DNA of 64,000 bases from Planctomycetota bacterium. Lineage in GTDB: Bacteria > Planctomycetota > Phycisphaerae > Phycisphaerales > UBA1924. The DNA lies in assembly GCA_018242625.1 (NCBI GenBank), contig JAFEBO010000011.1:1-64000 (forward strand). The letters run 5' to 3'. Below the pieces are notes generated by a model, which saw nothing but the letters and a program-made list of their open reading frames with translations, was not told where the DNA came from and ran no database searches. The position numbers and the translations under genes are program-made. Below are positions 36,088 to 45,629 of the stretch, in pieces (the first letter of the stretch is position 1; each line of letters begins with the position of its first letter).

Positions 36088-36116
36088 TTGGCAATTGCCC
36101 GGTCGTCGGTTAAATT
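36088..36116 (+). promoter_or_regulatory. Promoter of the large repeat protein
   Basis: TTGGCA at 36088-36093, 17-base spacer and TAAATT at 36111-36116. The start codon is at 36162 with AGGGGA before it. Confidence 0.6.
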
Positions 36117-36161
36117 GTGGATTCGCCCCGGCACCCCTCCGCCCGGGCAGAGGGGAACGTC

Positions 36162-38747
36162 ATGCTCGCTTCGAGACCGCTCCGTCGGGTGCTGGCCAGT
36201 CTCTTTTTCATATTGCTTGCCGCCCAGGGCTCGCACGCCCAATGCACGCCCACATGGCTGGAACTGAGCGGCCTGCCCGGGTTCGACAACGCCTGCCGCG
36301 CTCTTATGACGTACGACGATGGCGGCGGCTCGAAGCTCTACGCCGTCGGTGATTTCCAGGTCGCGGGTGGCGAAACGGCGCTCCGCGTCGCCCGATTCGA
36401 CGGCGTGAAGTGGTCCGCCATGGGTGCCGGCCTCGGCAGCCAGGTCTTCTGCATCACGGTGTTCAACGGGCAGATCTACGTCGGCGGCAATTTCAACACT
36501 TCGGGCGCGACACCCGTCAATCGTGTCGCCCGCTGGAACGGCACGGCGTGGGAAGCCGTTGGCTCCGGATTCGCGGACGGCGAAGTCCGCGCCCTGCACG
36601 TGTTCAACAACCAGCTCTACGCCGGCGGCAGCTTCACACTCTCGGGCGCATCAACCGTCCGCCGCATCGCAAAGTGGACCGGTTCCGCGTGGCAGGAGGT
36701 CGGTGGCGGCTTCGGCGACGGCAGCGTCCTGTCGCTTGCGACCTACCAGAACCAGGTGCACGCCGGCGGCACGTTCAAAACCTCCGGCGCCACCAGCGTC
36801 TCGTACATCGCTCGTTTCGACGGCGTCGCCTGGCAGCCGCTCGCCGGGGGCGCTAGTGGCGGCGACTCCTTCCTCGGCATCTACAGCATGCTCGAGTTCA
36901 ATTCCGACCTCTGCATCGCAGGCGGTTTCACCACCGTCAACGGCTCTCTCTGCCCGTACGCCGCACGCTGGAACGGCTCGGCGTGGACCCCGATGCCCTT
37001 CCCTCTCGGCGGCGCGACCAACGGGGCCCGTTCTCTCGCGATCTACAACGGCACGCTCTACTGCGCCGGCACCTTCGGCATCGCCGGCGGTGTCTACTTC
37101 GCCAAGTGGAACGGCTCCGCCTGGGTCAACGGCGGCGCCATCTTCAACGTGCCCAGCGGCGCGTATTGCCTCGGTGTCTTCGCCAACAACCTCTACATCG
37201 GCGGCGTCTTCACCCGCGTCAACGACAACGCCTACAACCGCATCGTCCGATTCGATGGGACCAACTTCTCGCAGGTCGGCGCCGGTTTCGAAAATCGCAT
37301 CCGCGCCCTCCACGAGTTCAACGGCTCGCTCATCATCGGCGGCTACTTCATCTCCGCCGCGGGCGTTCCCAACTTCCATGTCGTCCGATTCGACGGCCTC
37401 AACTATTTCACCATGCCCGGCCTCGGCGGCGACGATCCCAACTTTGTCGTCACCGACTTCTGCACCCACAGCAACGAGCTCTACGCGACCGGCCAGTTCT
37501 CGATGACCGGCGGTATCAAGCGCGTTGCCAAGTGGAACGGAACTTCCTGGGTTGCACTCAGCGCCCAGCCGAGCAGCGGCATCCCGAATTCCATCACCAG
37601 TTTCAACGGCGATCTCATCGTCGGCGGCCTCAACGTCAACGGCAACGGCAACAACGTCGTCCGCTTCAACGGAACCTCCTGGGTTGCCATGGGCAGCGGC
37701 CTGAACAACGAAGTCTTCGATCTGTTCGTGCACAACAACGCGCTCTACGCCTGCGGCGGATTCAGCGCCTCGGGCGCCACGCCCATGTCCTTTGTCGCTC
37801 GCTGGGACGGCGCCAACTGGAACGCCGTCGGCGGCTCCGTCACCGCGCCCGGCATCGCCGAACGCGGCTGGATGATGACGACCTACGGAGGCGATCTCGT
37901 CGTCGCCGGCCACTTCACTTCGCTCGGCGGTGTCATCGTCAACAACGTCGCCCGCTGGAACGGCTCAGCCTGGAGCGGCTTCGGCGCGGGCTTCTCCGCG
38001 GCAAGCACCGCAACCGCGGTCGCCAACTACAACGGCGGCCTCGTCGTCGGCGGCACCGTGCCGGTCACCGGCTTCCCCACCCCAAACTACGTCGCGCTCT
38101 GGAACGGCACAGCCTGGTCGGCGTTCGGCCCTGCGTTCAGCGGCTTCGTCAACAGCGCGAATTCCGGCCCGAGCATCGCCGCCCTGAGAACTTTCCAGAA
38201 CGAACTCTTCGTAGGCGGCGACTTCTACAAAGCCGGCGGCCGCGTCTCGTCCTTCCTCGCCCACTGGGGCAGCGAGCCCCCCTGCATCCAGTCCATCACC
38301 CCCGCGCTCGCCGTCTGCCCCGGCGGCTCCGCCCAACTCACCGTCGTTGCCACTGGCGTTCCAGCCCTTTCCTATCAGTGGAGGCTCAACAACGTCGATC
38401 TCATCGAAGGAACCACCGACGGCACCCAGTACGACGGGGTCCAATCGAACTCGCTGTTCATTTCCAACGCTCACGCGCAGGCCGCGGGCGACTACACCGT
38501 CCACATCGTCAACTCCTTCGGCGACGCGACCTCGAATCCCGTCTCGCTCGCCTACTGCGCATCAGATTTCAACTGCGACGGCCTGGTGGACGATGCCGAC
38601 TTCTCAATTTTCGTCGTCGCCTATAACGATCTCCTCTGCCCCGACGCTCCCGCCCTCTGCCCCTGCGATCTCAACGGAGATGGACTCGTCGATGATTCCG
38701 ATTTCAGCATCTTCATCGTCGCGTACGACGAGTTGATCTGCGCCTAG
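36162..38747 (+). CDS. Large exported repeat protein (propeller-like) with Ig-like and GC-type dockerin tail
   Basis: 861 residues from ATG 36162. Signal peptide: basic start, LASLFFILLAAQGSHA, then mature CTPTW. Residues 30-705 consist of about fifteen imperfect repeats of 40-50 residues with the core VARWNGTAWxxVGxGF...LxVFNNQLYAGGxF..SGA (compare FDGVKWSAMGAGL and WTGSAWQEVGGGF); this is expected to form beta propellers. Residues 711-798 look like an Ig-like domain (YQWRLNNVDLIEG; GDYTVHIVN). The end (799-861) has two Ca-binding type loops [19 protein letters not shown] and [19 protein letters not shown] bounded by Cys, the GC-type dockerin. It is most likely a surface-anchored or secreted protein. 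Confidence 0.88.
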   Translation: MLASRPLRRVLASLFFILLAAQGSHAQCTPTWLELSGLPGFDNACRALMTYDDGGGSKLYAVGDFQVAGGETALRVARFDGVKWSAMGAGLGSQVFCITVFNGQIYVGGNFNTSGATPVNRVARWNGTAWEAVGSGFADGEVRALHVFNNQLYAGGSFTLSGASTVRRIAKWTGSAWQEVGGGFGDGSVLSLATYQNQVHAGGTFKTSGATSVSYIARFDGVAWQPLAGGASGGDSFLGIYSMLEFNSDLCIAGGFTTVNGSLCPYAARWNGSAWTPMPFPLGGATNGARSLAIYNGTLYCAGTFGIAGGVYFAKWNGSAWVNGGAIFNVPSGAYCLGVFANNLYIGGVFTRVNDNAYNRIVRFDGTNFSQVGAGFENRIRALHEFNGSLIIGGYFISAAGVPNFHVVRFDGLNYFTMPGLGGDDPNFVVTDFCTHSNELYATGQFSMTGGIKRVAKWNGTSWVALSAQPSSGIPNSITSFNGDLIVGGLNVNGNGNNVVRFNGTSWVAMGSGLNNEVFDLFVHNNALYACGGFSASGATPMSFVARWDGANWNAVGGSVTAPGIAERGWMMTTYGGDLVVAGHFTSLGGVIVNNVARWNGSAWSGFGAGFSAASTATAVANYNGGLVVGGTVPVTGFPTPNYVALWNGTAWSAFGPAFSGFVNSANSGPSIAALRTFQNELFVGGDFYKAGGRVSSFLAHWGSEPPCIQSITPALAVCPGGSAQLTVVATGVPALSYQWRLNNVDLIEGTTDGTQYDGVQSNSLFISNAHAQAAGDYTVHIVNSFGDATSNPVSLAYCASDFNCDGLVDDADFSIFVVAYNDLLCPDAPALCPCDLNGDGLVDDSDFSIFIVAYDELICA
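36300..38270 (+). repeat. Array of ~15 protein-coding repeats
   Basis: Within the large surface protein a unit of roughly 120-150 bases recurs, each encoding AxWNGTxW and LYxGGxF cores. Conservation of the unit makes the other two frames stay open as well, producing long false frames. Exact boundaries were judged by eye from the translation. Confidence 0.7.
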
Positions 38748-38860
38748 TGCAAACCGCCGACAAAGCAGGTTACTCAATCAGCCCAGCTCGCACGCAATAA
38801 GCGCGGCGGTCCCGTCGTTCTTCCGATATTCCATTCTCGATTCTTCGGGGAATCACTCGC

Positions 38861-40492
38861 GTGCGGCACTTTTTGATATTGAGTCTCATCGCAGCCTTCG
38901 CGGGCGGAGTCTCCCCCGCGGCCGACGTAACTCTCGCCGCGGAGCACGCGCTGGAGCCGGGCCCAGTGCCGGACCCGATGGAGGCCCCCGATGCTCACCC
39001 CCGCGTTTCCTGCCTGGTAGGCCATCCGACCGACCGCTCGGTGACACTCAGCGTGGAAGCGCAGCAGGCAATCGATCTCTATGTTGAATACCTCGCCGGG
39101 CAGACTCCAAAACAAACCAAAGCAATTACTCTCAAGCCAAAGACACCAACTGAAATCACCATCGATGGTCTTGAGCCCGATCGTCTGTATCACTACCGCC
39201 TCCACATCCGCTTGCCCGGCAAGGGTGACTTCCAGATGGCAGGTGAAGCAGTCTTTCAAACACAGCGAAAGCCGGGCGACACATTCACATTCTGTGTTCA
39301 AGGCGATTCCCACCCCGAGCGTGCCGGCCGGATGTTCGACGCCGCGCTGTATCGAAGAGCCCTGGCAAACGTCGCCGCGGACAAACCCGACTTTTATTTC
39401 CTCTTGGGGGACGATTTCAGTATTGAGCGGCTGATCGAGCGCGCCGACAAGTCGCAGGATGCGGTCAACGCGATTTACGCCGCCCAGCGGGCGTACCTCG
39501 AAACCGTCGGACGTTCGACGCCCCTCATGCTCGTCAACGGCAATCACGAGCAGGCCGCCAAGTACCTCCTCGACGGCACCGCGAACAACTTCGCGGTGCT
39601 CGCCGGCAGAGCGCGAAACGATTTCTTCCCGCTCCCGGCCCCCGACGGCTTCTACTCCGGCAACAAGACGCCCGTCGAGCATGTCGGCCTGCTCCGCGAC
39701 TACTACGCGTGGGATTGGGGCGATGCGCTCTTCGTCGTCATCGATCCCTACTGGCATTCCGATGTTCCCGTCGACAACGAAGCCGGCACGAAGGCTCCCG
39801 CAAAGGACCAGCCCGACGGCGCCCGCCGCGGCAAAGGCAAAGCCGCCGACCAAGCCGGTGATCAGCCGCGCGCCGGCCGCGGCCAGCGCGATCTCTGGCA
39901 GATCACCCTCGGCGATGAGCAGTACCAGTGGCTTCGCGAAACACTCACCCGCAGCAGAGCCCCCTTCAAGTTCGTCTTCTCCCATCACGTGCTCGGCACC
40001 GGCCGCGGCGGAATCGAACAGGCCACAAAGTACGAATGGGGCGGCGACGATCGCCGCGGCATCGACCGCTTCTTCGCAATGCGCCCCAAATGGGAAAAGC
40101 CCATCCACGACCTGATGCGCGACACCGGCGTCACCATTTTCTTTCAGGGTCACGATCACCTGTACGCCAAACAGGAACTCGACGGCGTGATCTACCAGAC
40201 CTGCCCCAACCCCGCCGATCCCACCTTCACCGCGTTCAATCGGCAGTCCTACACGGCCGGCGACATCTTCCCCAACTCCGGCCATCTGCGCATCACCGTG
40301 AGCGGCAAGCAGGGGTCCAAATTACCCGCCTGCAAAGTAGAGTACATCCGCGCCGCCCGACCGGAAGATGAGGCCGATCACGGAAAGAACGCTTCGATCG
40401 TTCACGAATACACGCTCCATCCCCGTGCCCTCAGCCCGGCCCCCGCCCCTGCTCCCCACAACACGCCCAAGCCAGAGGACCCCGCACGATGA
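38861..40492 (+). CDS. Exported metallophosphoesterase (purple acid phosphatase-like)
   Basis: 543 residues starting with GTG; CGGGG lies about ten bases upstream. Signal peptide LILSLIAAFAGGVSPAA. A fibronectin-III-like domain (about 45-145; HYRLHI and VSCLVGHPTDRSVTLSV) precedes a calcineurin-type phosphoesterase: QGDSHPE, LLGDDFS, VNGNHEQ, FSHHVLG and FFQGHDHLY are the metal ligands. A low-complexity insert (APAKDQPDGARRGKGKAAD) interrupts the domain. The Pro-rich tail may be exposed. It overlaps the next gene by four bases, and that gene ends in a related phosphoesterase domain. Confidence 0.82.
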   Translation: MRHFLILSLIAAFAGGVSPAADVTLAAEHALEPGPVPDPMEAPDAHPRVSCLVGHPTDRSVTLSVEAQQAIDLYVEYLAGQTPKQTKAITLKPKTPTEITIDGLEPDRLYHYRLHIRLPGKGDFQMAGEAVFQTQRKPGDTFTFCVQGDSHPERAGRMFDAALYRRALANVAADKPDFYFLLGDDFSIERLIERADKSQDAVNAIYAAQRAYLETVGRSTPLMLVNGNHEQAAKYLLDGTANNFAVLAGRARNDFFPLPAPDGFYSGNKTPVEHVGLLRDYYAWDWGDALFVVIDPYWHSDVPVDNEAGTKAPAKDQPDGARRGKGKAADQAGDQPRAGRGQRDLWQITLGDEQYQWLRETLTRSRAPFKFVFSHHVLGTGRGGIEQATKYEWGGDDRRGIDRFFAMRPKWEKPIHDLMRDTGVTIFFQGHDHLYAKQELDGVIYQTCPNPADPTFTAFNRQSYTAGDIFPNSGHLRITVSGKQGSKLPACKVEYIRAARPEDEADHGKNASIVHEYTLHPRALSPAPAPAPHNTPKPEDPAR

Positions 40493-43400
40493 TTCGACGT
40501 CTCAGCGCTCTTTTGTGCTCAAGCCTCATCAGTGCGGCGGTCACCGCCCATCCCCCGGATGATCAAGGCCAGCACGACGATACCCATCGCTTCGATGCCG
40601 CACATATCCGTCTCTGGACCAACTCCCGCACAGGTGAAACGGTGCAGGGCGCATTTCTGTCTGCCCGCTCCACGGACGGCGTGACCAATGTCAGCATCGA
40701 ACGCTCCAACGGAGACGTGGTCGTCTTCGACCTTTCCGATCTGTCCGCGACCGATCGCACCGAAGCTCAGCGTCGCATCGATCAGGTCAAAGCCATCAAC
40801 GACCGACTCGCTTGGCGAGCCGCCGAACCGCAGCCAACCGGTCCGGACGCCAAAGCACCCGCACAAGCGGTCATCTTCAACGTCTTTGCCCCTTTTGTCG
40901 GCACCCGCTGGGACGATCGCTGGCTCTATGTCGAAAGCGACGGACTTCCGCATCTTCCAGGTGGCAGGGCGGGCTCCTACGTCTTCTCACACGCGCTGAT
41001 GGTCGGCATCACCGCGTGGCAACAGCAGGTTCCGCTCCCCCAGCGCTATAGAGGCTCCAACGCCTGGCAAATTCCACTTCATCCGGCCTTGGCCGATCGG
41101 CCGGTTTCGGCAAAGCAACAACTGTTCCGGGGCGCTATCGCTCTTGCCGCCAACGGCGTGCCCATCTTCAACCCCATCAAGAACGACGGCAAAACAGACA
41201 CGTTTCTGGCGGGCGAACTCGATGAATTCGGCGGGCATTGCGGCCGCGCCGATGATTACCACTACCACATCGCCCCCACCCAACTCCAGAAATTCGTGGG
41301 TAACGGCGCACCCCTTGCCTATGCGCTCGACGGCTTTCCCGTCTACGGGTTTTTCGACCCGGCGGCCCCTGCCGGCGCCGAAAACGCCTGCCCGCTCGGT
41401 GGTACCGACAAACTCGACGAACTGAACGGACACTTCGCCAGACCAGAGAACGATTCCAAGCCCGGCGAAAAAGGCCTGTACCACTACCACGCAAGCAAGT
41501 CCTACCCCTACCTCAACGGTGGAATGCGCGGCGTCGTGACCGTCCGCGAAGACCAGATTGATCCACAGCCTCGCGCCACGCCCGTGCGAGACTGGCTCCA
41601 GCCCCTTCGCGGCGCTCGGATCACCGGCTTCAAGGCCACGGGTGAGCGTGCATGGTCACTGGAGTATGCCGCCGGGGGCAAGCCGGGCTTCGTGAACTAC
41701 CGCATCGATGGCGACGGTCGCGATGCGCAGTACATATTCGATTTCATCACCCCCGACGGGAACAGGAAATCCGCCACCTACGCCGCACGCACCGGCCGCG
41801 ACGACAACCAGCCTCAGGATCGTCCCCCTCCACCTCCGGCCAAACAGAGCGACCAGCCGCCAAAGTCATCGCCCAAACAAGCCGAGCGCGATTCCGACGG
41901 ATTCACGCTTTCAAGCCCGGATGCCACAGGAGGACGGCTCTCGGTCGACTGCACCTGCGATGGCCAGAGCCGCGCCCCCACGCTCCGCTGGACCAATCCG
42001 CCCCCAAAGACCCGCGCATTCGCGCTCGCGATGCATCACATCCCGCCCGATGGATCGACCCACGTTTACATGGTCGTCGCGAATCTCCCATCAACATCCC
42101 GCGATTTCAATGGAGATCCCGCCTCGGGCCTCTGGGGACCAAACACCGTCAACCGCAAGAACCAGTACGCGCCGCCCTGCTCCCAAGGACCCGGTGACAA
42201 GGTCTACACCATCACGCTCTACGCACTTTCCGCCGAAGCCCACCCGGACGGCCCGCTCACCCGCGATGCGCTCCTCGCCGCCCTGAAGGACATCACCCTT
42301 GCCTCCACTTCGATCGATGTCACCTACGCCCGGCAGAACAACCCCCCGGATCAGCGCGGCGGCAATCCTGACAACCGCCGCCGACGCGCCGACCGGAACG
42401 ACGTCCCGCCGGAAGGCGACCGTCAGGGCCTCCGCGCACGCATGACCTCGTTCAAAACGGACGTGCCTGCCCACGACGTCGATGTGATCCTCGCCCGCCC
42501 CACCGATCGCTCCATCACCGTTTCCGTGCACGCCTCGGATGCCGCGGAGGCAACAGTCGAATATTGGCCAACCGGTAACAGCACGCGGCGAAAATCCGTA
42601 CCGGTCACCACCGGCGCAAACACCGTCACGAATATCGAAATCACGGGCCTCACCCCCGGCACCGAGTACATTTACCGCCTCGGCCTGGCCAAGCACAATC
42701 AGCCCATCCACTGGGGGGACGACCAGCGCTTCCGCACTCGCCCCGCACCCGGCACGCCCTTCACGTTTGTGATGCAGGCCGATTCACACCTCGACCAGGG
42801 AGTGGAGCCCGCGGTCTACGAACAGACGCTCGCCAACATGCTCGCCGCACGCCCGGACTTCGTGATCGATCTGGGCGACACCTTCATGACCGACCAGCGC
42901 GGCAAAGAGTTCAAATCCGCCCTTGCTCAGTACGACGCACAACGGTACTACTTCGGACAACTCGCCCGCAGCGCCCCGCTCTTCATGGTTCTCGGGAACC
43001 ATGACGGCGAAAAGGGCTCTTCCGGGACGGCACCCGACGACATCGGCCCCTGGTCCTTCAATCAGCGCACCGCCCGTTTCCCCGCACCCATCATCGACGG
43101 CATTCACTACACCGGCCAGACCACTATGAAGGATGGCGTTGGCGCCAACTACTACGCATTCCAATGGGGCGATGCGCAGCTCATCGTTCTCGATCCATTC
43201 TGGGCCTCAACCGATCGAATCCGAGGCGGCGGCCGGGGTGGACCCCAGGATCGCCAGGGCGAGCAAGCAAACGACCAGCCGCTCGCCCCAACCGACTCAA
43301 GTTGGTCCATGACTCTCGGCCGCGCACAGTACGACTGGCTCACCAAAACTCTGCAATCAAGCAACGCCCGCTATCGGTTCGTCTTCATCCATCATCTCGT

Positions 43401-43866
43401 CGGCGGCATGGGAGGCCCCGAATCACGGGGCGGCGTCGAATCCTCCCGCTTTTTCGAATGGGGCGGAAACAACGCCGACGGCACACCGGGCTTCGCAGAA
43501 CACCGGTCCGGTTGGACATTGCCCATCCACGACCTGCTCGCCAAACACCACGTCTCCGCCGTCTTCCATGGCCACGATCACATGTACGTGCAGTCCGAAC
43601 GCGACGGCATCGTCTACCAGTGCGTTCCACAACCGGGCAATCCGGTCGGCAACACGCGGAGCGCCGATCTGTACGGCTATAAGTCCGGCACGATCCTCCC
43701 CGGCCCCGGCCATCTCCGAGTGGATGTCGCTCCCGACAAGGCACACGTCGCATTCATCCGGACCGCAATCCAGGACAGCGACAAGCGGCGTCGGAACAAC
43801 ACCGCCGCCGTTGAACCCAACGGGGCAACCGTTCGCGCATATGACATCAAACCGTCCCCCCCGTGA
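40489..43866 (+). CDS. Exported multidomain protein: SHD1-like, YHYH, PEBP, FN3 and metallophosphoesterase
   Basis: 1125 residues. Signal peptide 1-20. Residues 38-95 look like an SHD1 domain (LWTNSRTGETVQGAFLSA; VVVFDLSDLSATDR). Residues 125-350 form a YHYH domain with HYH motifs at 257-260 and 330-334 (DDYHYHIAP, GLYHYHASKS). Residues 470-615 are a PEBP/YbhB-type domain (LRWTNPPPKTRAFALAMH; ANLPSTSRDFNG). Residues 660-750 resemble FN3 (YIYRLGL). Residues 757-1090 form a calcineurin-like phosphoesterase: QADSH, DLGDTF, LGNHDGEKG, FIHHLVGG and FHGHDHMYV. The last two modules mirror the preceding gene. Substrate unknown; phosphoester hydrolysis outside the cell is likely. Confidence 0.8.
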   Translation: MIRRLSALLCSSLISAAVTAHPPDDQGQHDDTHRFDAAHIRLWTNSRTGETVQGAFLSARSTDGVTNVSIERSNGDVVVFDLSDLSATDRTEAQRRIDQVKAINDRLAWRAAEPQPTGPDAKAPAQAVIFNVFAPFVGTRWDDRWLYVESDGLPHLPGGRAGSYVFSHALMVGITAWQQQVPLPQRYRGSNAWQIPLHPALADRPVSAKQQLFRGAIALAANGVPIFNPIKNDGKTDTFLAGELDEFGGHCGRADDYHYHIAPTQLQKFVGNGAPLAYALDGFPVYGFFDPAAPAGAENACPLGGTDKLDELNGHFARPENDSKPGEKGLYHYHASKSYPYLNGGMRGVVTVREDQIDPQPRATPVRDWLQPLRGARITGFKATGERAWSLEYAAGGKPGFVNYRIDGDGRDAQYIFDFITPDGNRKSATYAARTGRDDNQPQDRPPPPPAKQSDQPPKSSPKQAERDSDGFTLSSPDATGGRLSVDCTCDGQSRAPTLRWTNPPPKTRAFALAMHHIPPDGSTHVYMVVANLPSTSRDFNGDPASGLWGPNTVNRKNQYAPPCSQGPGDKVYTITLYALSAEAHPDGPLTRDALLAALKDITLASTSIDVTYARQNNPPDQRGGNPDNRRRRADRNDVPPEGDRQGLRARMTSFKTDVPAHDVDVILARPTDRSITVSVHASDAAEATVEYWPTGNSTRRKSVPVTTGANTVTNIEITGLTPGTEYIYRLGLAKHNQPIHWGDDQRFRTRPAPGTPFTFVMQADSHLDQGVEPAVYEQTLANMLAARPDFVIDLGDTFMTDQRGKEFKSALAQYDAQRYYFGQLARSAPLFMVLGNHDGEKGSSGTAPDDIGPWSFNQRTARFPAPIIDGIHYTGQTTMKDGVGANYYAFQWGDAQLIVLDPFWASTDRIRGGGRGGPQDRQGEQANDQPLAPTDSSWSMTLGRAQYDWLTKTLQSSNARYRFVFIHHLVGGMGGPESRGGVESSRFFEWGGNNADGTPGFAEHRSGWTLPIHDLLAKHHVSAVFHGHDHMYVQSERDGIVYQCVPQPGNPVGNTRSADLYGYKSGTILPGPGHLRVDVAPDKAHVAFIRTAIQDSDKRRRNNTAAVEPNGATVRAYDIKPSPP

Positions 43867-44003
43867 ACCCCCGGGGTGGCGGGGCGCAGTCCGTCCTACG
43901 GGCCATTTCTGACACCTCTAAGGCGTGGCATGACCATGTCCCGCCTTGGAGGTCCACCCACGCCCCCCGCCGGTCTCGCAAGATACGACTCATCCTCATC
44001 TGT
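43867..44003. other. Intergenic region between convergent units
   Basis: About 140 bases between the end of the multidomain phosphoesterase gene and a tiny leftward gene. I see no terminator hairpin or gene. Confidence 0.4.
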
Positions 44004-44150
44004 TCACCGGTTGCGCAGGGGCCCGAGTTCGCCGGTAACGCTCGCGGACTTTGCAGCCTGGTTCTTGCCGCCAGCGGCCTGACCGCCGAGGAGAAACGCG
44101 GCGGCTACGAGAGAAATGCACGATGCACACACGGCAACTGGTGTTTTCAT
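44004..44150 (-). CDS. Small exported peptide, 48 residues
   Basis: Not a known family. ATG 44150 has AAAGGA eight bases upstream. The sequence begins like a signal peptide (MKTPVAVCASCISLVAAAFL), then GGQAAGGKNQAAK and a short basic tail ending in LRNR. It follows the metal-binding protein gene by 42 bases and would be in its operon. Shortness limits confidence, but start, signal and spacing agree. Confidence 0.5.
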   Translation of the reverse strand: MKTPVAVCASCISLVAAAFLLGGQAAGGKNQAAKSASVTGELGPLRNR

Positions 44151-44192
44151 GTGATTGGTCCTTTCTAACTGAGCACGACTGGACTCGCAGTG

Positions 44193-44651
44193 TCAACCCT
44201 TCGACTTGACGCAGTTCGCATCACTCTCCAGCTTGAGGTGTTCTTCCTGGCGCTTTGCTACAGCGGCCTCAATGGCCTCCAGCGTCGCCGGGTGGTCCTT
44301 GTCCAGGATGACGAAGGCCTTCTTGTCCTCGAAGCAGACCTTCGCGGACTTCACGCCGGGTACCCCAGCGATGACCTCCTGAAGTTCTTTCGCGCAGTTC
44401 GGACAACCCATCCCCTCAACCGCAAATGAGATCACGCCGGGCTGCTTGCAGATGCAGCTCTCTTGCCCTTCCGCCGCACACGAACCCGACACCGCAACCT
44501 CGTCGCGATGGGCGCCGGCACATCCCTTCATCGCCAGCAGGAGCAAAAGCGCCAGGATGACCCCCGGCAGAACGAGCAGCTGCAGCTGCAGATGGATGGA
44601 CCGTCGGAGCCTGTAAAGCGACGGGGAGGTACGGGGAAAAACGCGAGACAT
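44193..44651 (-). CDS. Membrane-anchored heavy-metal-associated (HMA) domain protein
   Basis: 152 residues; AAAAAAGGAG lies upstream of ATG 44651. One N-terminal transmembrane helix (LQLLVLPGVILALLLLLAM). A Cys-rich linker (GSCAAEGQESCICKQ) leads to an HMA domain with metal motif GMGCPNCAKELQEV. It should bind a soft metal such as copper, mercury or zinc, with the domain exposed outside the cytoplasm. The 48-residue peptide gene follows in the same direction and the DJ-1-like gene precedes it. Confidence 0.75.
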   Translation of the reverse strand: MSRVFPRTSPSLYRLRRSIHLQLQLLVLPGVILALLLLLAMKGCAGAHRDEVAVSGSCAAEGQESCICKQPGVISFAVEGMGCPNCAKELQEVIAGVPGVKSAKVCFEDKKAFVILDKDHPATLEAIEAAVAKRQEEHLKLESDANCVKSKG

Positions 44652-44726
44652 CAGGAAACTCCTTTTTTCAAATCAGGAATGGATGGACGCTCCCCGCGCC
44701 CCCTGCGGGTGAAGGGAGCAAGTGGT

Positions 44727-45617
44727 CTATTTGGATTGGCTCGACCGGAGCGCCGCGTAAATCGCCTTTTCGCATTTCGGCCCGAACGATTCGTGCATCG
44801 CTTCCAGCATCCCCACCATCGCCGGATCCGCATCCGCGCTCGTCGGTGAACCGCTGTTGAACGGCGGCTGCGGGTCGTACTCCATAAACAACTGCACCCC
44901 CTTCGCATACATCGTCCCTCGCCACTTCTGCACCAGCCGCAGCGCGAAATCGATTCCCGCAGTCACCCCTGCGCCCGTGACCCGATTTCGGTCCTCGACA
45001 TACCGCGCCGCCACCGGCTCCGCGCCGCCGGCGCGCAGCGCACTCCGCGCAAGCCAGTGACTCGTCGCCTTGTAGCCTTTCAGGAGCCCCGCCGCCGCCA
45101 GCAGCAGCGACCCCGTGCACACACTCCCGATCCACTCTGCTTCAGCCCCCTGCCTCTGAAGAAACGACACCGTGGCCGCATCCTGCATCGCCTCGATCGT
45201 GCCGCTCGTTCCTCCCGGCACCATCACCAGCGTCTGCTTGTCCTTGATCTCCTCAAACGTCGCGTTCGGCGTGATCGCGTACCCCGTGTCGCACGCCACC
45301 GCTTCCCTGGTCTTGGCGACCAGCAGAACCTTCGCGCCCACCATGTTGACGAACACGTGATGAGGCCCGATCACATCCAGCGCTGTGAACTGCGGATACA
45401 GCACGATCGCGATCCGTTCCTTCCCCGGCCGCATGATCGCCTCGTGCACATCATCGCTCATCGGCTCCGACGGCGCGGCCGAGGGCCTTTCACGCGCCGG
45501 TTCCGCACGGGCAATCGCGCCGAGCATCGGCAACCCCGCCACCAGCCCCAACCCCGCCGCGAGCGCATCTCTCCTGGTTCCGCGAAATGAGCCCGTCCGT
45601 TGGTCGTTCTTGTCCAT
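44727..45617 (-). CDS. DJ-1/PfpI-family protein with Tat signal
   Basis: 296 residues. The N-terminus has GTRRDALAAGLGLVAGLPML, a twin-arginine signal. Residues 68-230 are a DJ-1/PfpI domain: IVLYPQFTALDVIGPHHVF, VMVPGGTSGT, and nucleophile elbow GSVCTGSLLLAAAGLL with Cys, as in isonitrile hydratase-like members. Beyond lies a helical tail ending at the stop. Tat export suggests folding in the cytoplasm before secretion. Enzyme activity is not assigned; the HMA gene is next in the operon direction. Confidence 0.8.
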   Translation of the reverse strand: MDKNDQRTGSFRGTRRDALAAGLGLVAGLPMLGAIARAEPARERPSAAPSEPMSDDVHEAIMRPGKERIAIVLYPQFTALDVIGPHHVFVNMVGAKVLLVAKTREAVACDTGYAITPNATFEEIKDKQTLVMVPGGTSGTIEAMQDAATVSFLQRQGAEAEWIGSVCTGSLLLAAAGLLKGYKATSHWLARSALRAGGAEPVAARYVEDRNRVTGAGVTAGIDFALRLVQKWRGTMYAKGVQLFMEYDPQPPFNSGSPTSADADPAMVGMLEAMHESFGPKCEKAIYAALRSSQSK

Positions 45618-45629
45618 CGTCCGCTTCCT

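Noticed and set aside
36983..38626. Second long frame on the plus strand inside the repeat protein
   Set aside because: The repeats keep other frames open; its translation is Arg-rich and has no start site or signal.
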